A program made the position numbers and the translations under genes. Below, piece by piece: positions 1 through 7,473 of a stretch of 18,194 nt of DNA. A model generated the notes under the pieces. That model ran no database searches. It was not told where the DNA came from and saw only the letters and a program-made list of their open reading frames with translations. Origin of the DNA: Fimbriimonadaceae bacterium (GTDB lineage: Bacteria; Armatimonadota; Fimbriimonadia; Fimbriimonadales; Fimbriimonadaceae); the NCBI GenBank assembly GCA_947447315.1, contig CANFJD010000022.1, positions 1-18,194 on the forward strand, read 5' to 3'. Position 1 is the first letter of the stretch. Every line of letters starts with the position of its first letter.

Positions 1-1975
1 CCGTGTTCTTTAGGGTGATTGACGCGTTGTAGATGTTATTGCAGTAGATCGACGTTGCGACCGACTGGCTAACGAACTGCGCCTGGTCGCCCGTTCCCCC
101 ACCGCTTACTGGAACGAGTGCTCCGTGCCGAGTGGTGACGTTGTAGCTCACCCACTTGCCAGAATCGCCCGCGAGTACATCGCGAACTTCGATGGTCCAG
201 GTGCCCTTCGGGTTTTCGCCCCAGAACGCGTTGGTATCGAACGTCCAATCCAGATCCGAGTGGTAGTCAGATCCTGATCGGTACATTAGTCGGCTGCGCG
301 TTCCGGAAGGCGAGACAAGGAATGCTTCCACATCGCCGATCGCCGGGTGGGTCATGTTGAGGTTGACGAGGATGTCTTCCAACTTCGTGGACGAGCCGAT
401 GGTGAACGTGCGACTAAGGACACCGTCTCCCGCGGCGGTGCGGTCGGCCAAGCTTGCATTCACCGTCACCGTACCGGTCGTATTTGTCTCTAGGGTGGTA
501 ACGCCCGTGTAGAGGGCGGCGTTAGTGACCAGTTTCCCGGCGTTAATCAGACCAAATCCGTAGTTTTGATTGAACTTGTTACCGGCTGCATTGGTTTTCC
601 AACCTCCGTCACTTTCCGGGGTGGCGTCACCCGCGTCGACCACATCGCTGGAAATAACCAAGAGGTGCTTGGCAAAACGGGTGTTCAGGTTTGGCTGGGC
701 CTGCTTCACCAAAGCGAGGACGCCGGCGGCCAGCGGCGATGCACTTGAGGTACCGCCAAACGTCGTCGTATAGTTTCGATCAGTAAACGATTCCGAGCCG
801 TTGTAACCATCCGCCCCGGTTCGGTCGGTGGTTGTGATGGCGTATCCGCCGTTACTGCTAGAGGGCGCCGTTACAAAAACGTTGGCGCCAAAACTCGAGT
901 AGCTCGCATACTTTCCGGCACTCGATAGAGCCGCCACGGTGATCGCGTCGGGAGAGTTTTGTGGTTCTTGCTTATTCGCGTCTTGCGTATAGGTTCCGCG
1001 CGCATTGCCTGCCGCCCAAGTGTGAATTGTGCCGAACGAAACGGATGTGGCAAGTCTCGACTTTTCTCCGGCGGACGCGTCGTACGTATCCGTTGCTCCG
1101 TAGGAGTGGTTTTTGACCTTGATATTACTGTTGGCTGCGTTCGAGTGATAGTCAATCACGTCGTACAGCATGTTGAGCGTCAACGCATCAAAGTCCATTC
1201 TCAGACCGGACACGGATGCATTCGGTGCAGCGCCGGTAACGCCGAGAGAATTGCCTCCCTTCGCGGCGGCGACGCCAGAAACGGAAGTGCCGTGATTGTC
1301 ATCAACGCTCACGGGGTCGGGGACGCCATCGTTTTGTCCGAAATCATAGCTATCGGCAGCGTTGTAGTTTGGAGACAGATCGGGATGGGTGGTTTGAAGG
1401 CCGTCGTCACAAATTCCAATCTTTACCCCGGTACCGGTGAAGTTGAGGTCCCAAGCGGCTTTCACCCGGGAATCGATGTTCACCCCACCGAGGTTGTTGC
1501 TGTTATACAGATGCCATTGCCCAGGGAAGCCGGCGGGATTGTTGTAGGTGTAGTACGGGTCGTTCGGTACGAATCCGCTTTTTACGCGCTTAACAAACGC
1601 GTTTTGGTAGGCATTGATCACTGCCGAATCCTTCATCAGTGAAGAGAGGGTTTGGCGAGCAATCTGGTTGGAAGCCGCATTGAGAGCAAACTCGTTGGGA
1701 TGGGCGAGTCTCGTTTGCACCCTTAATCCGTAGTAAGTTGCAAAGAGTTCTGGACTAACGCCGTCTCGCAAGGTTACGATTAGCTGGGGAAAAGGAGTAA
1801 CAAGCCCTTGTGGCACCTGCACCTTGCGGGTCTTTTTTGCGTCGGCGTTGACGGGGACGACTGAATCTGATCCCGCCGCCCAAGCTCGGGAAGCGGAGCC
1901 TCCGAGCGCAATGAGAGCGACCGAAGCACCTAGCAGGGACATCTTCAGCCGCCGAGAAAACAAAGTTTCCATCAT
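1..1975 (-). CDS. Secreted subtilisin/kexin-like serine protease with P domain (3' end outside window)
   Basis: The minus-strand frame stays open for 658 codons from ATG 1975 to the window edge, so the C-terminus is missing. The N-terminus has a Sec-type signal peptide: basic METLFSRRLK, then a hydrophobic stretch, with a plausible cleavage site after AWA near residue 33. A propeptide-like region of about 120 residues follows, then an S8 catalytic domain with all key residues visible: Asp190 in CDDGLQTTHPDL, His228 in DDNHGTSVSGVAA, oxyanion Asn324 in AAGNARG and Ser410 in GGTSSASP. The DDG form of the Asp motif is the kexin/furin (S8B) type. Residues about 500-612 resemble a proprotein-convertase P domain (TFTIGSSTKLEDILVNL, HPAIGDVEAFLVSPSGT, GTWTIEVRD). 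More sequence continues beyond it. Likely role: an exported endopeptidase. The start is uncertain: in-frame ATGs exist at 1972, 2026 and 2038, none with a Shine-Dalgarno site. I chose 1975 for its compact signal peptide. Confidence 0.93.
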   Translation of the reverse strand, partial: MMETLFSRRLKMSLLGASVALIALGGSASRAWAAGSDSVVPVNADAKKTRKVQVPQGLVTPFPQLIVTLRDGVSPELFATYYGLRVQTRLAHPNEFALNAASNQIARQTLSSLMKDSAVINAYQNAFVKRVKSGFVPNDPYYTYNNPAGFPGQWHLYNSNNLGGVNIDSRVKAAWDLNFTGTGVKIGICDDGLQTTHPDLSPNYNAADSYDFGQNDGVPDPVSVDDNHGTSVSGVAAAKGGNSLGVTGAAPNASVSGLRMDFDALTLNMLYDVIDYHSNAANSNIKVKNHSYGATDTYDASAGEKSRLATSVSFGTIHTWAAGNARGTYTQDANKQEPQNSPDAITVAALSSAGKYASYSSFGANVFVTAPSSSNGGYAITTTDRTGADGYNGSESFTDRNYTTTFGGTSSASPLAAGVLALVKQAQPNLNTRFAKHLLVISSDVVDAGDATPESDGGWKTNAAGNKFNQNYGFGLINAGKLVTNAALYTGVTTLETNTTGTVTVNASLADRTAAGDGVLSRTFTIGSSTKLEDILVNLNMTHPAIGDVEAFLVSPSGTRSRLMYRSGSDYHSDLDWTFDTNAFWGENPKGTWTIEVRDVLAGDSGKWVSYNVTTRHGALVPVSGGGTGDQAQFVSQSVATSIYCNNIYNASITLKNT

Positions 1976-1989
1976 GATCGTAATTGCGT

Positions 1990-2013
1990 GAATCGGCCAC
2001 CATTGGCCGATTC
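1990..2013. repeat. Perfect inverted repeat, 10-bp arms and 4-nt loop, before the protease gene
   Basis: The arms GAATCGGCCA and TGGCCGATTC pair perfectly around CCAT. The repeat lies 15 bp from the protease ATG at 1975 and 57 bp after the stop of the next gene upstream. No T-run follows on either strand, so it is not a standard intrinsic terminator. It could be an operator or a 5'-leader hairpin. If the protease really starts at 2026 or 2038, the repeat would be coding. Confidence 0.75.
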
Positions 2014-2069
2014 TCTCCACATCCATGATACGACGCATGAGAAGCTAAATTGATCCCGATTCCAACGGT

Positions 2070-2588
2070 TTAATTTTGTTTTGCGGTTTTTACGAGAGTT
2101 CCTTCGATCGTGACCGCCCACAGTCCCGCTTCTATTTCGCCCTCTGATGCGGCATTTCGAGCAAGGTTGCGGCTCTCCACCACCAGTAATGTGCCTTTTG
2201 GCAGGTCATCGCGGTATTTGCCCGCGACTTTCTGGTTATAGGCGTATCCGTACTTCCCAGATTTTGGGTCCAGGCCCGGTCGGATCAGCTTTAGTTGGGC
2301 ATCTGCTGCCGTCATGCCGTTACGCTGAAGACGATTTCCGATGGATTCCATCCATTTTCCTGCGACGGGATAAACGCCGTCGGAGTCGTGCACCAAGTTG
2401 AGTGCGGTGGCGATTGCCTTCAAATTAGCCTCCCGGGATGGTTGGTATTTTTCGGCTTCGGTTGCATCCAAAAGTCCGGCACGTTTGGCGGAGATGAGGA
2501 CAGGTCCAACCCAGATCACTAGGCCGGCCACAAGAATGGTGAGTCCAATGATGCCGTAGCGCCACCACTTCCTCCCGGAAAGTTTCAT
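2070..2588 (-). CDS. Membrane-anchored pseudopilin-like protein, unknown function
   Basis: 172 residues. A short basic N-terminus (MKLSGRKWWR) leads into one hydrophobic segment at about residues 11-33, followed by a hydrophilic domain presumably outside the membrane. The stretch NLKAIATALNLVHDSDGVYP and the later GYAYNQKV and LLVVESRN resemble the DUF1559/type II pseudopilin-like proteins abundant in Planctomycetes and Armatimonadota (N-L-K-x-I-x-x-A-L followed by a short D-G-x-Y-P loop). No prepilin peptidase site (G-F-x-x-x-E) is visible, so processing as a pilin is doubtful. The frame stays open upstream to 2894, but that part overlaps the divergent PLP-enzyme gene. ATG 2588 is preferred because it gives a clean membrane anchor and has a TAnnnT box just upstream. 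Function is unknown. Confidence 0.8.
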   Translation of the reverse strand: MKLSGRKWWRYGIIGLTILVAGLVIWVGPVLISAKRAGLLDATEAEKYQPSREANLKAIATALNLVHDSDGVYPVAGKWMESIGNRLQRNGMTAADAQLKLIRPGLDPKSGKYGYAYNQKVAGKYRDDLPKGTLLVVESRNLARNAASEGEIEAGLWAVTIEGTLVKTAKQN

Positions 2589-2594
2589 ATGGAA

Positions 2595-2600
2595 ATCGTA
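2595..2600 (-). promoter_or_regulatory. Candidate -10 box (TACGAT) for a leaderless transcript of the 2588 gene
   Basis: TACGAT is followed by exactly six bases and then the ATG at 2588. That spacing would place transcription initiation at or next to the start codon. No Shine-Dalgarno sequence is present. No convincing -35 element is visible in the 52-bp divergent gap. Confidence 0.4.
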
Positions 2601-2640
2601 CCGCTGGCAAGATAGGGCGTTATGAAGGTAGACCCAGCGG

Positions 2641-3603
2641 GTGCATGAGTTGCCCAAGTTTCCGTTGATCCTTTCCCCAACTCCTTTGCACCGGCTGGAC
2701 CGGGCTTCGGTAGCCCTGGGGATTGACCTTTGGATTAAGCGAGATGATTTGACCGGATTCGCTATGGGTGGTAACAAGGGTCGTAAGTTGGAGTATCTCC
2801 TGGCAGAGGCGATAGAAGCCGGAGCGCAGGTGATTGTAACTTGTGGCAGCGGACAATCTAATTTCATTCGCCAACTCGGAGCGGCATGTGCCATGGCGGG
2901 GATTCATTGCGCGGCAGCGGTGATGGAAATGCCGTTCGAGGACGAGATGCCCACCGAAAGGGGACTGCGGGAAACGGGGGGAAACGTCCTTCTGGATCAC
3001 TTACTGGGGGTCGATCTGCATTGGAACGCAAATGGAACCTGGGAAGATCTTTACGCCGCTGCCCGAAAGGTGGCGGAAGAATACCGATCCCGCGGTTATG
3101 CGGTTTACGAGATTCCGATCGGTGGAAGCTCACCAACTGGGGCGTATGGGTTCTATCAAGCGGCGAAAGAGATTCCATCCGGTTTTGATACGGTCGTTTT
3201 TGCGTCGTCCAGCGGCTCGACGCATGTCGGGCTGCAGCTTGGCTTAGCGGAAACACGTGTGCTTGGTTTTGCGTGCGACCCCGAACCCGAGATCACGGAA
3301 GACTTTGCCGACCTCGGGAATGGCCTGCGTCGGTTGCTGCATCGGGACGACACCGTGACGGCAAAGGATTTTGAAATGGACTTTAGCGCGGTAGGCCCTG
3401 GATACGGAATTCCTAGCGATGAGGGTGATGCGGCCATTGAGTGGCTGGCGAAGGCAGAAGGAATTTTTCTGGATCCCATTTACAGCGGGAAGGCGTTTGG
3501 TGGCTTAAAGCGTAGGATCGAGCAGGGCGAAATTCGAGGGAAGACGTTGTTCTGGCACACCGGCGGCACGCCGGCTCTTTTTGCCCGGTACGATTCTAAC
3601 TAG
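2641..3603 (+). CDS. dcyD: PLP-dependent D-cysteine desulfhydrase family enzyme (ACC-deaminase-like fold)
   Basis: 320 residues, normal length for the family. It is a fold-type II PLP enzyme: KRDDLTG at 33-39 leads to GGNKGRKLEYL with the Schiff-base lysine at Lys46, then GSGQSN and the substrate loop. The family includes ACC deaminase, D-cysteine desulfhydrase (D-Cys to pyruvate, H2S and NH3) and L-cysteate sulfo-lyase. Two positions separate activities: ACC deaminases carry Glu in Y-E-G-K and Leu in H-L-G-G, whereas this protein has Ser282 (YSGKA) and Thr307 (HTGGTPAL), the D-cysteine desulfhydrase pattern. The start is GTG 2641, because an in-frame TAG at 2629 blocks any upstream start; AAGG lies about 12 nt before it. 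The gene diverges from the 2588 gene. Its stop codon overlaps that of the convergent DUF2752 gene. The exact substrate is inferred. Confidence 0.88.
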   Translation: MHELPKFPLILSPTPLHRLDRASVALGIDLWIKRDDLTGFAMGGNKGRKLEYLLAEAIEAGAQVIVTCGSGQSNFIRQLGAACAMAGIHCAAAVMEMPFEDEMPTERGLRETGGNVLLDHLLGVDLHWNANGTWEDLYAAARKVAEEYRSRGYAVYEIPIGGSSPTGAYGFYQAAKEIPSGFDTVVFASSSGSTHVGLQLGLAETRVLGFACDPEPEITEDFADLGNGLRRLLHRDDTVTAKDFEMDFSAVGPGYGIPSDEGDAAIEWLAKAEGIFLDPIYSGKAFGGLKRRIEQGEIRGKTLFWHTGGTPALFARYDSN

Positions 3604-4112
3604 GGCGGAGACGAATTGCGCAGAGTCCCGGACCACATGTTTTCGTAAGATGTTCGATACCCGTCTTTGGTGGCAACAAACCGTCCGACTCCGTAGAGGA
3701 AAAAGACGATGGCAACGATCACCGTGACGCGATTGAACAGCGGCGTATCGGTCCCAACCCGGATGTGTTTGAGTGCCCCCCAGCCGGCCATGAATGCGGA
3801 AATTGTGAAAAGGACGTACAGAATCGGCCCCAAGGCATGGGCTTGAAAGGCGGTTGCGAATTCGCCGTGAAGGGTCGCCGTCCAACTCGTGGTGAGACCA
3901 CATGCCGGGCACGGGCGCCCAAAAAAGATCACGCTGGGGCAAGGTGGTAACCCGAGCTGTTGATGAGTTCCATGACCTACATGGTCGGGCTTTAGTTTCC
4001 AGCCAACGATGGTAACGGCAAGCCAAGTGCCAAACCACAACCACTGGCTGAGTTCAAATCGCCGGTCTTTCAGCAATGGCCGGGAGCGATCAGCCCGCTC
4101 AAACGTGAGCAT
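3600..4112 (-). CDS. DUF2752 membrane protein
   Basis: 170 residues with three hydrophobic segments, at about 25-40, 95-116 and 128-148. Between the first two lies the DUF2752 signature RPCPACGLTTSW (Cys68, Cys71) with another cysteine at 58 in LPPCPS. The cysteine cluster suggests a metal-binding or redox role, but the family has no established function. The frame extends upstream to 4235 inside truB; ATG 4112 is preferred because it removes a non-homologous basic extension and overlaps the truB stop by 14 bp, suggesting translational coupling. It is the last gene of the long minus-strand run. Its TAG lies on the same CTAG palindrome as the stop of the convergent PLP-enzyme gene. Confidence 0.85.
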   Translation of the reverse strand: MLTFERADRSRPLLKDRRFELSQWLWFGTWLAVTIVGWKLKPDHVGHGTHQQLGLPPCPSVIFFGRPCPACGLTTSWTATLHGEFATAFQAHALGPILYVLFTISAFMAGWGALKHIRVGTDTPLFNRVTVIVAIVFFLYGVGRFVATKDGYRTSYENMWSGTLRNSSPP

Positions 4113-4971
4113 CGGCAACCTCCGCCGGGATGACACATTCGGGATGAAGGATGCTGCCGACGACTTTCGCAACGCTGACAATTCGACCCTGCGGGTCAGC
4201 CAGGGCCACCATCCCGGGCTCGGGGGGATTGGCAATCCCTAACGGGCGCCCGTGCCGAACGTCAATCACTTGATCGGCGGTGAGGACCACCACCGGCATC
4301 GGAGGCAGCGCTTCATCCAGCCGTATCAAATCTTGGGGCGTGACCACATCCAGAGCCTTTGCATCTTCCAAATGGAATCGTCCCACTCGGTCGCGAACCA
4401 AACCACTCAGGTGCGCGCCGCAACCTAGTCTCTGGCCAAAATCGTGGGCAAGGGATCGGATATATGTTCCGCCGCTACATTCGATGCGAACAGTCGCGTG
4501 AGTGCCCTCAACCGCGATTATTTCGGTCCGTCCGATATGAACGCGTCTTGACTCGGGAGTCACCGCAATCCCGGCGCGAGCTAGCCGATACAGCGGCTGA
4601 CCATTGACCTTAATCGCGCTAAACGCCGGAGGGATCTGATCGATCAACCCGGAGAATTCGGGCAGGATACCGGCAAGTGATTCGGCCAAATTTTCAGGAA
4701 CTGGCCCGGTGAATGTCTCTTCACCCTCTCGATCGTAGGTCGTGGTGGCTGAACCAAACTGAATCGAAGCGACATACCCTTTGGGCTCGAGGGGGAGATA
4801 CTGCAAGAATCGGGTGGCACTGCCGACGGCGATTACCAATAGCCCGGTGGCAAGGGGATCTAGCGTTCCCGCATGACCGACCCGGCGCGTTCCGAACCGT
4901 CGCCTTACTTGGTTGACGACGTCGTGGGACGAAACTCCAAGTGGCTTATCAATTAGGAGGACGCCAAGCAA
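4099..4971 (-). CDS. truB: tRNA pseudouridine(55) synthase TruB
   Basis: TruB isomerises U55 in the T-loop of elongator tRNAs. The protein opens with GVLLIDKPLGVSSHDVV and contains RRVGHAGTLDPLATGLLV, with the catalytic aspartate at Asp38 counted from TTG 4971. Later motifs PPAFSAIKVNGQPLY and SGGTYIRSLAHD are typical. The roughly 290-residue length and the C-terminal extension fit the family. An ATG at 5031 would add 20 arginine-rich residues and has no ribosome site. TTG 4971 is preferred because GGGAG lies 8 nt upstream and the protein then begins where TruB proteins normally do. The gene overlaps the end of nrnA by 19 bp. nrnA-truB is a common bacterial pair, usually next to rbfA and infB, which are not in this window. 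Confidence 0.96.
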   Translation of the reverse strand: MLGVLLIDKPLGVSSHDVVNQVRRRFGTRRVGHAGTLDPLATGLLVIAVGSATRFLQYLPLEPKGYVASIQFGSATTTYDREGEETFTGPVPENLAESLAGILPEFSGLIDQIPPAFSAIKVNGQPLYRLARAGIAVTPESRRVHIGRTEIIAVEGTHATVRIECSGGTYIRSLAHDFGQRLGCGAHLSGLVRDRVGRFHLEDAKALDVVTPQDLIRLDEALPPMPVVVLTADQVIDVRHGRPLGIANPPEPGMVALADPQGRIVSVAKVVGSILHPECVIPAEVADAHV

Positions 4972-6017
4972 AGTTTTAGCTCCCGAATCAGGATCTGCTC
5001 GACTTCTTCTAGCGTGCCGTCGAAGGTACATCCAGCCGCATTGCGGTGCCCACCTCCGCCAAATAGTCGAGCTACGGCGGCCACGTCGATATCCGCCCGC
5101 GAGCGGAGACTTGCCCGAACCTTGCCTGGCTTTGGTTCTCGAAGCAGGGTGGCAATACGAACCGTTTCTATGAACAGAAGCTCATTGACAAACCCTTCGG
5201 TGTCTTCATCTTTCGCTTGCGCCCATTCAAAGTCAGCCAGGCTGACGGCGCTCCAGGCGATTTGACCGTTGGCCTCGAGCTGCATTGTTTCCAAGACGTG
5301 GCCCAATAGACGTTGGGAAGCCAGGGGTTTGGACTGGAAGATTTCCTCCGACACCAAGTTGATATCACCGCCGTGCTCCAGTAGGAATGATGCCGCCGCG
5401 AGCGATTCAGGGTTAGTATTTCGATATCGGAAGGAACCGGTATCAGTGACGATTCCGGTGAGTAGGCAAGTTGAGATCTCGGGCGTGAATGGAGCACCGA
5501 TGGCGCGGAGCAACCGGGTCAGGATGACTGCCGTCGCGGCGGAACCGGTGTCGATGATTCGCACGTCTCCGGGCTTTTCGTGAGGAATGTGGTGGTCCAC
5601 GACGATGATTCTTTGGCAGCCCTGGAAGTATGGTGCGGCATCGCCTAGGCGTTCGCTAGAGTCGAGATCGAGAATGATGCCCAGATCATGCTTCTCCTCG
5701 ACCGGAATTTGGCGAATACGCGAGACACCGGGCAGAAATCGAAGATTCTTTGGTGCGGGATGGTGACAAATTACTTCGTTTCGAATTCCCAAGCCATCTA
5801 GATAGAAGGAAACGGCGAGGGCACTACCCAGAGCATCTCCATCCGGATTGAGATGCGTGCCGATGAGTACGGAGCCAGCGTGTTTGACTTCGTTCAGCCA
5901 TGCATCCGATTCCGCGCGAAACGGCAGGGCTGCGGTTATATCGCCAGAATAGGGGGAAGTAACAACGGTGGGTTCGGTCAGAGTCGTCTCCTGTCGGGAT
6001 AGTAGGCGGACAGCCAC
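4953..6017 (-). CDS. nrnA: DHH/DHHA1 phosphoesterase NrnA (oligoribonuclease / pAp phosphatase)
   Basis: 354 residues from GTG 6017. The DHH domain shows the metal-binding motifs in order: GTHLNPDGDALGS (His55, Asp59, Asp61), LDLDSSER (Asp117), VVDHHIPH (Asp141-His142-His143) and GIVTDTGSF. The DHHA1 domain ends with GGGGHRNAAG (His324). NrnA-type enzymes degrade 2-5-nt RNA fragments and dephosphorylate 3'-phosphoadenosine 5'-phosphate in the cytosol. The gene follows dprE1 by 28 bp and overlaps truB. A TACAAT at 6038-6043 in that gap could be an internal promoter. GTG 6017 has no Shine-Dalgarno site; AGGAG at 5988-5992 sits 6 nt before an in-frame CTG at 5981, which would start a 342-residue protein and keep every motif. 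Function is firm, start is not. Confidence 0.94.
   Translation of the reverse strand: MAVRLLSRQETTLTEPTVVTSPYSGDITAALPFRAESDAWLNEVKHAGSVLIGTHLNPDGDALGSALAVSFYLDGLGIRNEVICHHPAPKNLRFLPGVSRIRQIPVEEKHDLGIILDLDSSERLGDAAPYFQGCQRIIVVDHHIPHEKPGDVRIIDTGSAATAVILTRLLRAIGAPFTPEISTCLLTGIVTDTGSFRYRNTNPESLAAASFLLEHGGDINLVSEEIFQSKPLASQRLLGHVLETMQLEANGQIAWSAVSLADFEWAQAKDEDTEGFVNELLFIETVRIATLLREPKPGKVRASLRSRADIDVAAVARLFGGGGHRNAAGCTFDGTLEEVEQILIRELKLCLASS
4980..4984 (-). promoter_or_regulatory. Ribosome-binding site supporting the TTG start of truB
   Basis: GGGAG lies 8 nt before TTG 4971, inside the last codons of nrnA. It is the main reason for choosing the shorter TruB. Confidence 0.6.
5988..5992 (-). promoter_or_regulatory. 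Shine-Dalgarno-like AGGAG inside the annotated 5' end of nrnA
   Basis: AGGAG followed by 6 nt and an in-frame CTG at 5981. It may mark the true nrnA start at a rare CTG codon, or it may be chance within coding sequence. Confidence 0.3.
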
Positions 6018-6045
6018 GAATTTTGCGACCGCGATTGATTGTACA

Positions 6046-7473
6046 TCAGGGATTATCTGCTATCTCTAGACGCCTAAATAAGGAAGAGGTAATCAAATTG
6101 TCCGGGTCAAAGCGGCTTTTTGCCCACCGAAACTGGTTAATCGCCTCTGATCCGAATGATTTTCGGGCATCCTCGGGCAATAGGAACGAGTCTTTCGCCA
6201 TATAAAACTTCGCCCCGTGGGCATGGCTGAGATCCGTGAGTTCTCGCAGTAGTTCCCGCAGCCGGGGTTGGTTCCGCCGTGTTTGGTGAAAATCAAGCGC
6301 AATGCTGTAGCCGTCGCACAGGTAGCTTAAAAGACTCGGATCGGGGCGATGGACCTTTACAACCACCAGATACGGTTCAAGTTTTGCCCGTTGAGCCGCG
6401 CGGAGAAACGCTGGGAACGCCGCCGGCGCCGCCTCGCGGGGAATTCCGACTTGGAACTGAACCAATGCCCCGGGACGGTAGGCACGCTGCCACTCTGGGA
6501 CAAAGTCTAACGGGAAGTGGTACGCCACCAGCGGCAACATTCGGCCACCATCGCCGGGTCTCTTTACAGCAGCCAGCCATTTGAGACCCGACAGAAATTT
6601 CATGCCCGGCCGGTTGGTAAACCACCGGAGAAATTTATGCGCCTGATCTTTCCGAATTCTTAGGGCCATCCGATCTGACGGAACCTGGTAACTGGTGCGC
6701 AATGAGGCCGGTTCATCGGCACTAATCGTTTTTGCATTCGTGTAGATCCCCTTCCCAGATCGGAATCCGTCCATCCACGCAACTTGATAGTCCGAGTCGT
6801 GGTCATTCTCGAAAAGTGCGAAAAGCTGGTCCCAAGTTTCGGTCGGATAATCGGTTACTAACACACTTCCACTGGTGAGTTTCTTCATGCGAATGGCGGC
6901 GCGAAGAATGAAGCCCAACTGCCCCCAGCCACCGACAATTGTCCAAAAGTCCGGGTGATCGGGAGTGATGCGTTCGAGTCCGCGTCCCGGCGACGCAATC
7001 TCGAGCCAGTCAATGTGCTCCCCAAAAGTGCCGGATTGCACATTATTTTTGCCATGGATGTTGGCGCTCAGCGCACCCGCGAGAGTGGTGAGCATCGTTC
7101 CGCTCACAACCGGTAGCCACCACCCGTCGGGCAAGGCAAACCGCCAAATGTCCTCCAGCCGTGCGCCGCTCCGGGCGACCAGTACGCCGGTCTCTGGATC
7201 TAGGCTTTCCACGGCATTCCAACGAGTCAAGTCAAGCGAGATGGCTTCCGGTTGCAAGGATACATCGCCGTAACTACGGCCATTTCCGCGCAGAACAATC
7301 GGCCGCCCCGAAGCTTTGGCATCGGCAAACGCCCGAAGGACATCGTCTACGCTGGTAACGCTTCGATGATACGACTCGGCGACGCAGGAGTATCCAAATC
7401 CCCAATCCGTCTGTACCGAAGCCGGATCGGGAATCTCCGCTTTGCTTAAATCGGTATCCAGCGAAATATCCAT
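6046..7473 (-). CDS. dprE1: DprE1-like FAD oxidase (polyprenylphosphoryl-beta-D-ribose 2'-epimerase, oxidase subunit)
   Basis: 475 residues, about the size of mycobacterial DprE1. The N-terminal FAD-binding (PCMH-type) domain has VLRGNGRSYGDVSL at 60-73 and LSANIHGKNN at 135-144, with His140 at the position of the flavin-contacting His132 of M. tuberculosis. The substrate domain ends with FYMAKDS, whose Lys427 aligns with catalytic Lys418, and with WAKSRFDPDNLITSSLFRRL. DprE1 oxidises the 2'-OH of polyprenylphosphoryl-ribose to the keto form, and DprE2 reduces it to the arabinose epimer. The residue aligning with Cys387 of M. tuberculosis is Ala392 (YSIALDF). The gene starts 28 bp inside dprE2 and follows a UbiA phosphoribosyltransferase, giving pathway order. 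An aldonolactone oxidase is the main alternative, but the neighbours argue against it. Confidence 0.9.
   Translation of the reverse strand: MDISLDTDLSKAEIPDPASVQTDWGFGYSCVAESYHRSVTSVDDVLRAFADAKASGRPIVLRGNGRSYGDVSLQPEAISLDLTRWNAVESLDPETGVLVARSGARLEDIWRFALPDGWWLPVVSGTMLTTLAGALSANIHGKNNVQSGTFGEHIDWLEIASPGRGLERITPDHPDFWTIVGGWGQLGFILRAAIRMKKLTSGSVLVTDYPTETWDQLFALFENDHDSDYQVAWMDGFRSGKGIYTNAKTISADEPASLRTSYQVPSDRMALRIRKDQAHKFLRWFTNRPGMKFLSGLKWLAAVKRPGDGGRMLPLVAYHFPLDFVPEWQRAYRPGALVQFQVGIPREAAPAAFPAFLRAAQRAKLEPYLVVVKVHRPDPSLLSYLCDGYSIALDFHQTRRNQPRLRELLRELTDLSHAHGAKFYMAKDSFLLPEDARKSFGSEAINQFRWAKSRFDPDNLITSSLFRRLEIADNP

Noticed and set aside
959..1642. 227-codon plus-strand open frame
   Set aside because: It lies entirely antisense to the protease catalytic domain, whose frame shows all S8 motifs. 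The plus frame has no recognisable motif and is a shadow.
2589..2894. Upstream extension of the small membrane protein to ATG 2894
   Set aside because: It would overlap the well-supported PLP-enzyme gene on the other strand and add a non-transmembrane, Cys/Pro/Arg-rich stretch before the natural anchor.
4113..4235. Upstream extension of the DUF2752 protein
   Set aside because: It falls wholly inside truB in another frame and reads as a basic low-information sequence. ATG 4112 gives a normal domain layout.
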